This document shows positions 11,919 through 21,007 of a stretch of DNA of 64,000 bases, in pieces. The DNA lies in contig JAOVFP010000002.1 in NCBI GenBank assembly GCA_025738555.1, forward strand, positions 4,402,001-4,466,000. Reading direction: 5' to 3'. Numbering within the stretch: the stretch's first letter is position 1; each line of letters begins with the position of its first letter. The translations under genes and the position numbers were made by a program. This stretch comes from Cyathus striatus. Taxonomy: Eukaryota > Basidiomycota > Agaricomycetes > Agaricales > Nidulariaceae. Below the pieces are notes generated by a model. The model saw nothing but the letters and a program-made list of their open reading frames with translations. It did no database searches and was not told the DNA's origin.

Positions 11919-12747
11919 CTACCACCCCCACGTAGGGGCAGGATTCCGGATTGGCTTGTCCTCTCGCACAAGCGATGCTGACACAATCCTTCGCAGTTTC
12001 CGCTCTTTATCTTCTGCTTTCCGTTGTTCCAGTGTTTTGCCTTCCTTCAATACGACGTGCATCCTGGACGTGGGGCGTATCCTGATACCAAAATGACCAC
12101 GTCCACGAGGTTCTAGCTTCTTGCCCGCTTTGACGCCCTTGGTTACCCATGCTTCAGCTGTTAGCACATTCACATTAGCTGCAAAATATATACAGAAATG
12201 GGTCGAAAACATACAAACAACTAGCCTCTCCGGACGCAAGCGCTTATAGCGTTGAGCGTGATCCTTAGCAGTTGCCAACATATTCAAGATGCGGGAGCTG
12301 GCACGCTTCTCACTGAACTGCATCTGCAGTATGGCATAATCTATGGGTTTTCCCGATATTTGTCTCCCTAGCATATTCAGCTTCCGGTGGGATATCTTGA
12401 AGTGGGAGGTGGAATATTTGTGCTAAGATAGTTATTGTTATTTTAGATCCCTTCCTATGAAACAACTCGCATAAACGCACGATATGCTCGCTGGGTGCCT
12501 CTGACTTTTTCTTTTTTCCCTTCTTCTTAGATTCGTTTGCGGCCCCGGGTGAAGCTGCGACTTCGAAGACGCTACTCCTGCCTTGTTTAATTGCTTCCTG
12601 TCTAGCGGCCACTACATCTTCTTCAGAAGGTTGCGCTGTCGTTCCAGGAGCCATCACTTCCTTCACCCATGAAAGCGGATTGAAAGTAGCACTGGAGTAT
12701 AAGGAGGGGATGAACGGACAGAGCTTGCGGGATGGGAAATGGACAAA
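11919..12747 (-). CDS. MRPL22: Mitochondrial ribosomal protein uL22m
   Basis: Large-subunit protein of the mitochondrial ribosome. Downstream exons read [40 protein letters not shown], then [20 protein letters not shown] and [20 protein letters not shown], typical of bacterial-type L22 proteins. The first readable exon carries [20 protein letters not shown] and a lysine-rich stretch ([10 protein letters not shown]) typical of the extended mitochondrial N-terminus. Its frame is open back to a TAG at about 12748-12750, which would serve as a splice acceptor. No ATG-containing first exon was found, so the 5' end is unresolved and given only as the open limit. It is divergent from YOS1. Confidence 0.85.
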
Positions 12748-12930
12748 CTATTGGCGAGAATGGATATGAGTTCTGGCAGAAAAAAGCTGAGCTCGATAGG
12801 CCAACGGTCGTAGTACTAAGGCTCCTTAAATACGGTGAGCTATGCTCTATAGTACAGAAGTAGACAGCGAACCATTGTGCAGGCTGGCTTGCATCGTCGG
12901 GCCTTGTGAGGGAAAGAGGAAAAGTAATGG

Positions 12931-12988
12931 TACGTGACGTATGTCACATATGAAGTTTGATCACATGTTGTCACGTATATGTGACGTG
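12931..12988. promoter_or_regulatory. Cluster of TGACGT (CRE-like) sites in a divergent promoter
   Basis: In the roughly 450-bp region between uL22m and YOS1 (12748-13200), ACGTGACGT-ATGTCAC lies at 12932-12947 and GTCACGTATATGTGACGTG at 12970-12988. TGACGT occurs twice and each copy is paired with an inverted GTCAC half-site. The match is to bZIP/CREB-type sites; the binding factor is inferred. The rest of the intergenic region shows no other structure. Confidence 0.5.
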
Positions 12989-13200
12989 TTGCTAGCGCGT
13001 GTCTGCATCCCGGAGCTGTAGCCTGTCTCTGCAAATGTTAATGAGCACCTGCGCACTCTCTCAAGACTTTTGAATCATTTGCCACCTGCTAGCCAATTGC
13101 TTTTAACTGAACTTGCAAGTCAGAGCTTAAAACTTTGCTTGCCCGAGCCTAATTTCATCTACCCATAACCAACCCATAGCCATACGATCACTATAGCACC

Positions 13201-13592
13201 ATGTCCAGTCTTTTTGGGACTATGCTCTACGTATCTCTGCTGCTCATTAATGGAGTTGCTATATTAAACGAAGAAAGGTTCCTTGCCAGAAGTAAGCTAT
13301 TATCAAACCCCATGCGTCCCAAACCTCACGTCCCTTTAGTTGGGTGGTCATCGTCTACCCAGCAGGTACGAGACACCACCATGTATCATCAGGGATATGG
13401 CCAAGATGGCTATGGCGCTTCGCAAGACATTGGAGTAAAAGCACGAATTGTCGACTTAATAAGTGCCGTTAGAACTCTTATGCGAAGTGAGTTACTGCTT
13501 TCCTGTTCCCATGTTCATGTCTAATAATTGTCCCAGTACCGCTCATTGGCGCGAATATTCTAGTTATATTATATGAATTGGCGCTGGGTTAA
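13201..13592 (+). CDS. YOS1: ER-Golgi vesicle protein YOS1 (IER3IP1 family)
   Basis: Small membrane protein of COPII vesicles needed for ER-to-Golgi transport. Three exons join in frame: the first ends LNEERFLAR and the next starts with the rest of an Ile codon (intron GTAAGC...TTTAG), giving ARIGWSSSTQQ; the last intron (GTGAGT...CCCAG) joins RTLMR to IPLIGANILVILYELALG. The product is about 97 aa with a hydrophobic N-terminal helix (LFGTMLYVSLLLINGVAIL) and a hydrophobic C-terminal helix. The motifs LNEERFLARIGW and RTLMRIPLI are diagnostic of the family. It is somewhat longer than the yeast protein through a Gln/Gly/Tyr-rich central loop. Confidence 0.95.
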
Positions 13593-13768
13593 ACAACTCG
13601 CACTCCGTCGTTGTCTTTTGGAATTCTCATTTGCAGCTGGATGCCCCAGATACCGAGACGCTTTACGAACATTGAATAATCATCGCTGTACCCAGAATAA
13701 TATCGTATAATGCAACAAGATGAACGGTATAGGTGGGATATATGAGCTGGAAGCGTCCTCCGTTCATG

Positions 13769-14628
13769 TTAATGTTCTCGATTAAGCCTTGTATACTCGT
13801 CGTCAATTTGTCTCACAAAATCATTAACGCTGTGGCCATTCTACATGGATTCAGTTTGAGGCTTCAATATTGATCGCATATGGGGATTGCATACCTCACA
13901 TTCCTTCCATGTACCATCATGAACACAGACGGCCTGGCCGCTAATCAAAACAGTACAGCTTTTGCTAGGCTCACAGGTAAGTTTAGACATGGATATCTCT
14001 TATGGACGACATACGTTATATCCAGATCGTGTCCCAAAAGCACGCTATCTTGAAGCAATGCCACTCCTTCCTCCCCAGTTCCACTTCCATCCAGTCCTAT
14101 ACATTTCCCGACACCACTATTTTCCCAGTCGATGCGTGCAACTTGTGCACATTTCAGGACAACATCCTTGTTTCCTATCTTCTGCCTTCCTTCATAGTTT
14201 TGGCATTGAACGAACTCCCACCAACTTGACCGAGATGCATGTTTCGCTACGCATAATTGCTGCACATTACCAGCACATTCTTCTGGTCCATGCATGCACC
14301 GGACACCGAAGTCAGGTTCCGTGGGATCGATTCTAAGCAACAGAGGAAGTGCGAATAGTGTGCAGAGGATCGAGTATACATACGTCGCTACATAAACAAG
14401 TGACAAGTCAACCTTGTTAGATACTTTCTTCAGTACTTCATTGAAGGTGCTTTCGCATAGCAATGCATCTGGGCAACGGCTCATTACTCCTAGTTGAACA
14501 GAGACTTTGACATCATCCACTAAGTACGATGTGTCTTGGAGTGATATCGATTGCTGGTCAGTAAAGTAAGGCACTAGAACGGCCGATGCCCAACCGAACA
14601 TGACAAGCAACAGTAGCGTAGGTAGCAT
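13769..14628 (-). CDS. GILT-like thiol reductase (gamma-interferon-inducible lysosomal thiol reductase family)
   Basis: Predicted secretory or vacuolar thiol reductase. The signal peptide MLPTLLLLVMFGWASAVL is followed by VQLGVMSRCPDALLCESTFN, where the active-site region lies. Further family blocks are RCMHGPEECAGNVQQLCVAK, WWEFVQCQNYEG, and CAQVARIDWENSGVGKCIGL with a downstream GHDLDIT. Three introns are inferred; the one at about 14337-14387 (GTATGT...CTTAG) is 51 nt with no stop, so retention would not break the frame. The last exons give SCTVLISGQAVCVHDGTWKE and end RQIDEEYTRLNREH-like. Oddity: the place of the canonical CxxC is occupied by CPDALLC (C-x5-C), so classical dithiol chemistry is not assured. 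About 215 aa. The start at 14628 is chosen at the signal peptide. Confidence 0.82.
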
Positions 14629-15018
14629 TATTGTAGGAGCGAGTAGTGGGCACCGTAATGTGCAACTAGATACAGAAATTATCACAACTTAAGTACTAAT
14701 GAACAATCACGTGAAATGACACAATCAGCATTGACAATGTCGACAAGTGGATACTTTAAGTATTCTAACCAATCCTACAGTAATCCCGTAGGCGGCCTAG
14801 GCATCGAACGCGGAACTCGTGTAAATTATTTTAAACTGCACGTAAATGTAATCTCGGAAAGCATCCTAACCCAAACTTTCGCCATAAATCTAAATCGTAG
14901 CTATCGTCGACCTGTAGGCTGTAGGGCCCTGACGTCCCAAGACAAAAATCCTAATCGTGACTATCCAAAATTCGACTAGATCCTTCATCCAAGGACTCTA
15001 AGTATCGGTATAACATCA
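14629..15018. other. Intergenic region without recognised features
   Basis: A 264-bp open frame crosses this stretch at 14716-14979 but resembles no protein and has no gene-like composition. No repeats or RNA genes were recognised. Confidence 0.4.
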
Positions 15019-15807
15019 TCAGCGCTGAGCTGCAGCCCAAACTTTACGCGCATCTTCATCAGCAGGTGACGGGGAGAAAAATTGGCAACGCGAACGAAAT
15101 GCTAAAAATCACAAATTAAGTGTCGGAGACTACTTTGCAAGCCATCCATAACCACCTTCTGCACTTCGTTTTCTAACAATCGCTTCAACAGATAGCTCAT
15201 TATGCACTTGTTTTCTCTAAGACAAATATATAATAAGTTTTAGGCGTTTTGTATGAGCGAAAGAATAATACCTTAACTTCCTCTGCAAATATCTCCCCTT
15301 GCAGACGGCGCTGCACTGAAGAGTCTGCATTTACTGCGTCGAGGGCGGCCTTCTTCTCGCTTAATGATTGGTCCACTACAGAAACACAATATTCTACAAG
15401 CTGCGTCCTCCGCTTCCAATTTTCTGTGCATTCACAAATTTAGCTTTTCGTGGCAGAATAGGTATAAAATATAGCGCACCAACTAATTCCCGCCAGAGTT
15501 GAAAACACGCCTGTTCCTGCACGTTGGCTCCTTTGTTGTCATCGTTTTCTCGTTGCTGATCTCTAGCAGCAGCATTGGCCCTATTCAGTCTCATGCCAAT
15601 TGTGTCATCGAGACGCCGATACTCGCGAAGAATGTCTAAAGGACAATGTGTGAATAAACCCCTGCAAACCCTTAGAGTTCAAACCAAATATAAACCTTTA
15701 AACAAACTGAGATTATGGCACGTAGAAGGTTCAACATGAACGGTCTGAGTTGCTGCAGACGGTGCTTGCAGAGCAAGACTCCCCAGTAGTGGCTGTTTTG
15801 ACGGCAT
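15019..15807 (-). CDS. MIX23 / caffeine-induced death protein 2 family
   Basis: Small coiled-coil protein related to human CCDC58 and yeast Mix23, which is linked to mitochondrial intermembrane-space protein import. Five exons join in frame on the minus strand: the start MPSKQPLLGSLALQAP, then DILREYRRLDDTIGMRLNRA, QEQACFQLWRELV, ENWKRRTQLVEYCVSVVDQS, EIFAEEVK, and VHNELSVEAIVRKRSAEAF followed by RSRCQFFSP and a stop. The ILREYRRLDDTI, VHNELSVE-IVR and FRSRCQFFSP blocks parallel the family's RTIDDRI, ELNVEEVVNDR and F-ERCRIHF. Total about 187 aa. Several cysteines are conserved in position, but I cannot assign the disulfide pattern. Family assignment is by remembered motif comparison and is probable rather than certain. 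Confidence 0.72.
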
Positions 15808-16363
15808 TCTGTATTCGTTTGTATACATATGTATTTGATTGAAGTTGGAGGTGATCTTGATTCTTGAGGACGTTGACCAACAAGGCACAATTCCGGGAAA
15901 TTATTTAAAACCCATTTTACTTCCCGAAGATACGAGCAGAAGTACAATGTTTCGACAATGTTTTTGTACTACATACACTTGTACAAATCTGTATGCCCAT
16001 GGCGACAGTACAGTACTACGGCTTTGCAAATATTGTGATGGGCCGTGGCTCAGAGTGGCACTTCTCTGGTCAATGCTGGTCATTGAAGGCGTACTTAGTA
16101 CTACTATTGGGATGCCCAATCCCCGGTTACGCGCCGCGGCGTGACATTATGTCACAGCGTGTGACACCTTCTGAAACTTGAAGCCGGGCACCTTTATCAA
16201 GTTTCCTCTTTCCACAGCATTTATATCACCATAAAATTGTATGTAGCACATTTATATATGTTTATTTAATGTATATATGAGCTTGTTTCAAATATATACA
16301 TGATTTTAAGACTTTAAATAGCAAAACTTGAAAAATGCCTGCTATTTTGGCAGGGAAAACTCA

Positions 16364-16632
16364 TTTTGAATAGATGTCCTCAACGACTTCACGGATCGAC
16401 ATAGATTATAGAGCAAAGTTGCACTATACATCGAGGAAAATATTGCTCCGAACCCAGATTTTTTATTCTCTGTCGTTAAGGTAAAAAACGACCTGAAAAA
16501 TCACGACTTCTACATATTATGCTTCGAAATTAACAATTTTGCGTTCGGAGAGTTATTGCCTTCGTCGAGTAGTGCAAAATTGCTCTATATATCATATAAA
16601 TTGGTGCATCCGTTGATGAGTTCTATTCAAAA
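16364..16632. repeat. Long imperfect palindrome (foldback element)
   Basis: The left arm from TTTTGAATAGA at 16364 to about 16470 is matched in inverted orientation by about 16524-16632, ending TCTATTCAAAA. Shared inner blocks are TATAGAGCAA-TTGCACTA and CTCCGAAC. Arms are about 107 bp, roughly 70-75% alike by eye, with a spacer of about 53 bp. The structure is that of a decayed foldback MITE or solo hairpin. Confidence 0.65.
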
Positions 16633-17970
16633 CAAGCTGTTCTACTATATTATTAGTAATATTAGATCTACTAACATTTATCTCTCCAATGCAACTTATT
16701 TTTTGCCCTCATCATGAAATACATGCTATACACACCAATTCAGTTCAACTTTATATGTTTGTGTTGTTAAAATTCATTGCTAGGATTGTTTTTGGAGAAG
16801 ATACTTTCTGACCCAATATCTTATCTCAGAGTAAATATAAGCAAATAAATGCTTCTCACATGCACGCTTGCGTGTTGAGGCATCTGAATAGGTGGTCTAC
16901 AGTACGTAATCAGGTACTCGGTCAGACCGAGCAATCGGTCAGCATGGAATTTTTGAAAGAACAAGTCAGTCCGCTGCAAAAAAAAAACCACAATAATAAT
17001 CACATGTGTATCACCTTGCTATATTTCAATTTATATGTAGAATGACGCAGGTTTGGCTAAGTTATAGCAACTTTATGTCTCATTTTTCTATGATATCATC
17101 AATTTGGCTATATTTATACCATCAGCTGCTCCATATCTACCGTACTGTCACTGTCTAAGTATATCTTTCAGTACGGCAACTTATCACATCCACTCTTCAG
17201 GTTCCAAAGAAGACTTTTACAACAGTTTTATGGCATAATTGTAATTTTTAAATTTTGTAATAAATGTTTAAGTTTGTATGTAAGGTATATTCCATATCCC
17301 CCATACCACAAGTTGAGAGCACTCCTGTAGATTGTGTAGTTGAACACTGACCTTCAAATTTATCACATATGTTAATGATATTATTCACAACATATCAGTA
17401 CAAATTTCGCATTTTTTACGATTTTATTTGAGGTGCTGGAGTGATGAGACCGAAAAAATCCATTTACAGGACATAGAAATGTCAAATGGAGGGATTTTCG
17501 AAATAGGCTTTCAATCTGTGAGTAAAGGTCCGAAAATTAATGAATAGGATCTAAATTACATTTCACAAGCCTTTGTGGAGGCATTTCACAGCGAGCAACG
17601 GAGTAAGCAATATTTACTTATTGGGAGTATCTGACCGCTTACTATCTTATCTTATCTAGTGCGATTAGGCAGCCTGTTGACTCGTGCTCTCTGCCCTTTG
17701 CCTTCAGTAAAATGGATTGCGCAAGCACTGCAAGGGTCTGTTCCCACGCTGTGACCGGCTTCCTAGTTTTGGCCAAGATCGCACCTGGTTTAAAAAAATA
17801 TTCATAACACCACACTGGAGCATCCAAAAATTGCAAAAAAGGTCTCAATTTATTCTTTGGAAGGTGGACTACAATTCTAACATAAAGGGACAGCGGGAAA
17901 CGGAAGTTTTTATGTCTCATTTCTCAATTTGATCTTAGGTGGCCGAGATCACCATCAATGACTGTAAGTA

Positions 17971-19344
17971 CTGTACCAGGACCCCTGATAATCCCTCCAA
18001 AGGTTAGATACCAAAATGGTGATTTTTGGCTGGTTATAGGGGGACAAAAATTGCCAAAATTTTCCTAAATTATAGGGGGATGGCGTATCTAGGCTACGAA
18101 ATTTGGGTATTATAGGGGGACAAAGTATCTAACCTTTAAAAATGCGAGAAATCATTTAAAAACAGGGGAAAAAAACCGATTTTTCCTTAAAGTTTGAGAG
18201 TGATTCTAAAAGTGTTTATAGTGTATTGTAGTACTTATTGCATACAAACTTGTAATGGTCATGACTCAAAAACCAAAGTACTCAGTACTTATGTAACTCA
18301 TGAACATGCTGCTTCCAGCAATGGATGTGATATATCTACAATATATTATGGCGGTGGATTTAATCATTTGAGCAGGCCGCCCTACTGAGTCGCGAATCAA
18401 GTTGCAATCAAGTGTGCACAAGCAGCAAGGTTGGGCAAGGTCAAGGCTTGGTGTACACTGCACGCCAAGCCAATGGAACATCAAAAGTAGATGGAAGGAC
18501 ACATATCAAGGCAAGTTTGAGCTAAGTAGTTATGCATTTCAATGGTAAACGTTTAAACCGTAATTAGTTGCACTTTGAGATATCTTACTTATTACATAAA
18601 ACAACAAGTTGCAGCATTTCCATTCATTTTTGACTAGTTCTCAGATATAATTAAAGGAATCGGCTCATATTCCCTCCATAAAATCAGAGCATAAGGTCAT
18701 ATCATTGATAATTTGTTGAATTTTGACCGGTTTCTTCAGTATGTGTCCCCATTAGGCAGGTGAGGTTATACCTAAGCGCTCACAGTAGGGGGATAAGTAT
18801 CTAACCTACTCGTGAGACCACGGCCTGTAGGGGGACGCTAAACTCAACCTCGTGGGAATTTTTACAGCCTTCATAGGGGGACACCTGCCAAAGTGTATCC
18901 AACCTTTCACACAATTTTGGCCATTTATAGGGGGACCCATATCTAAGTTTTGGAGGAATTATCAGGGGTCCTACTGTACCATTTAAATCAATTCGACAGT
19001 CACGCGTCACGGGGGCCTTGTGTCGTGTCGAAATTTGGCACATGTCACGCGTAACGGAGGCCTGGTATTGGCGTGATGGATAATAGCGCTCAGGGCGCCA
19101 ACGCCGCCAAAAGGTATATTAAACAGAAAATGGGCAGTAATTTGCGTGATTTGCATTAATTATTATTACATTGCGCTTTCGTGCTTTCATTTGTATTCTA
19201 TAATCGTTATAAGTAGTTGAGATTTTATTGAGGAGCGCCGAAATTTAATGTGTCACAGTGAGATTTATAATAGTGTCGAAAGGCTATAGTGATTTTGCCT
19301 GTCACGGTGCCTACCCCTGTGTCGAATTGATTTAAATGGTACAG
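17971..19344. mobile_element. Tc1/mariner-like MITE with TA duplication, interrupted by a second insertion
   Basis: A 25-bp terminal inverted repeat begins CTGTACC and continues ATTTAAATCAATTCGACA. The right copy (19320-19344, inverted) is intact. The left copy is cut after CTGTACC at 17977 and resumes at 18981. TA flanks lie at 17969-17970 and 19345-19346. Without the 1,003-bp insertion (element plus duplicated 8 bp) the original element is about 371 bp, a typical MITE size, with no coding capacity. Because the break falls inside a perfect TIR, the order of events is readable. Confidence 0.8.
17978..18972. mobile_element. hAT-like non-autonomous element with 8-bp target duplication
   Basis: The 995-bp element has terminal inverted repeats of about 34 bp starting AGGACCCCTGATAAT (17978-18011 and 18939-18972, about 30 of 34 matching). 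It is flanked by an exact 8-bp direct repeat ACTGTACC at 17970-17977 and 18973-18980. Eight-bp duplications are typical of hAT and P-like transposons. Subterminal regions carry seven direct copies of TAGGGGGA (about 18037, 18073, 18113; 18786, 18828, 18873, 18928) about 40-55 bp apart, often followed by TATCTAACC-like sequence. No transposase is present. It is inserted in the left TIR of the mariner-like MITE. Confidence 0.82.
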
Positions 19345-19843
19345 TAGTCTCACAGTGCAATTTATAAATTTTTCTATATATTTATGCTTATGTTAAATTC
19401 AACATGTTTTACTTGTCATATGAGATCAAAATATTGATAATTTGAATGTGGAAGATGGAAATATGATGTGAGAAAGGCCGGCTTCAAGTTTTGTGACAGA
19501 TGTGTGACGATGTGTGACACAATAGGGCCGCGTGACATATAGGAATTGAGCATCCCCACTACTAAGTAGCACAGTGCATGCATGCCTTAAAGTTACTCTC
19601 AAAATAGTCCGAAAGCCGAACCGTCTAAGACGGTTCAGCTTCTGGACTATCTCAAAACTTGAAGTCCTTAAACTTATAAGTAATCATCATGTGACTTACG
19701 CAATATCCACATGTGATATCTTGGCCAAATTTCGAGCATGCAAACCCAAGAAAGCCACTGGCGCCCTTCCGCCATTATTAAGCTTGTATGTACACATTAA
19801 ATTAAAATATTAATGATTATGTATTAGCTTAATAATAAATAAG

Positions 19844-20119
19844 GCCGGCGATCGCCAGCAAAGCCCACTAACTACGATAAATTGGAACAAACCAAAACCA
19901 CCTACACAGGGAAAGCTACGAAAGAAAGTAGAGGAGACCCATTCCTGACATATACCATACTTATATCTACTAAACCGGTCGGTGAACAATACTTGAACAA
20001 GGAATTTTCCGAATAACTGAACCCATGACGAGAGTCGGCTTCACGGCATCGAAATTTACTGCCAAAAAGTTTTCAACATCGAGCCCCATAACCCTACTAA
20101 CTAAAGTTAGTGGGAATAA
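19844..20119. repeat. Repeat family E, short copy
   Basis: Starts with the hairpin GCCGGCGATCGCCAGC followed by AAAGCCCACTAA. Ends with GAAATTTACTGCCAAAA (20051-20067) and CCCCATAACCC then TACTAACTAAAGTTAGT, a short hairpin, GGGAATAA. The same start and end motifs, in the same order and orientation, bound 35252-36545, so this is probably an internally shortened copy of the same element. No coding sequence. Confidence 0.6.
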
Positions 20120-21007
20120 TTGCACAATAACATATAAACTTTGGGGTCAAGCTGCCAAAGAGTAAGTAGAAAATAAGTTTGGTTACATAGTACTCAGACC
20201 TACTTTTGCCGAGTGCCACTCGCTTAAGGTTTAGAAAAGTAGTCCGTGTTTCTGAACGCTGCGGTAAGGCATCCAGTCTCAACAAAGTCTCAAGTTCACT
20301 TACGAACATTAATAGGTCGCTCAACTCTCGGCAAACGCACACTAGTAGGTCCTGCTAGTGAGTACTAGGACGTCGGAAAACTGTGATAAATCCTTGATAA
20401 ATCCTGCCTCTAAGTAAGTCAGTGTACTTAATGGGGGGGATCATGGAATCCAGGATCTCAGACACATTGACTCTCAAAGAAGTAAAGAACAGTTTTACGT
20501 ACGGACTATCTTGGGACTATCTATGTATAACTTTCATGCCCCCTTTGTAAATCCCCATTAAATCAAGCACCCACAAAGGTACATAAGACCGAGATCGCCA
20601 TTTTCGGCTTCAAATCACACCGCTCATAATTCTATGTATGCAAGCCTATGCACAAATGGTAAACCTATGTGCACGGGTTCACCGGGTGGGCTTTAGTGGG
20701 GCCAAGAGTCTTACCGACTTAATTATATCTACTTGTTCTCCTAAGAACTTGGAGCTAAGTTTAAACTAAGTTGAACACTGTACTATTAATACTTCCATAC
20801 AATGTTACATATGTAATGAATAACTTGGCACAGAAATGCAGTGATTGTATATTATTACTACGCACATTGTGTCAACACTATGCGTATAAGTATATAAAAA
20901 CTACGGCCGATTAGCAGCAGAATAATATAATATTTACGACATCGTCATGAAAATATAATGTACTTAATCATTACTCAAACGTTACTACTGGTAAGGACTA
21001 GGCACTG
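20120..21007. other. AT-rich intergenic remainder of the repeat island
   Basis: No gene recognised. Short local duplications occur, such as GATAAATCCT twice near 20390-20405. Otherwise this is 3' flank of the zinc-finger gene. Confidence 0.4.

Larger units (their letters stand above)
16094..19566. mobile_element. Large non-autonomous inverted-repeat element with TA flanks (outermost of a nest)
   Basis: Left arm 16094-16189 and right arm about 19476-19566 are inverted copies. Both begin CTTAGTA next to a TA. They share GGGATGC(C/T)CAAT, a GTGACA/GTGTGAC-rich middle and AAACTTGAAGCCGG(G/C)C. Arms are about 90-96 bp, with similarity concentrated in those blocks. The flanking TA dinucleotides (16092-16093, 19567-19568) fit a TA target-site duplication of the Tc1/mariner type. 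The roughly 3.3-kb interior has no transposase-like reading frame; it holds a foldback element and two further nested insertions. Seen: inverted arms and TA flanks. Inferred: that this is one element rather than two related fragments. Confidence 0.6.

Noticed and set aside
14337..14387. In-frame hydrophobic insert in the GILT-like protein
   Set aside because: The open frame passes through a 51-nt segment, but it has GTATGT and CTTAG borders and removing it gives a clean VATIDPTEPDFG junction, so it is an intron.
14716..14979. 87-aa plus-strand ORF between GILT and MIX23 genes
   Set aside because: Uncharacteristic composition, no domain and no exon partners; probably chance.
17642..17920. 92-aa minus-strand ORF inside the outer mobile element
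   Set aside because: No family resemblance, no splice partners and AT-rich decayed surroundings; not a transposase fragment I can recognise.
19844..19875. Helitron 3' end: hairpin plus CTAA, as also at 35252-35279
   Set aside because: The GC hairpin followed by AAAGCCCACTAA looks like a Helitron terminus, but neither copy is followed by the expected T and similarity may continue past CTAA. No Rep/helicase is in the window. It was kept only as repeat family E.
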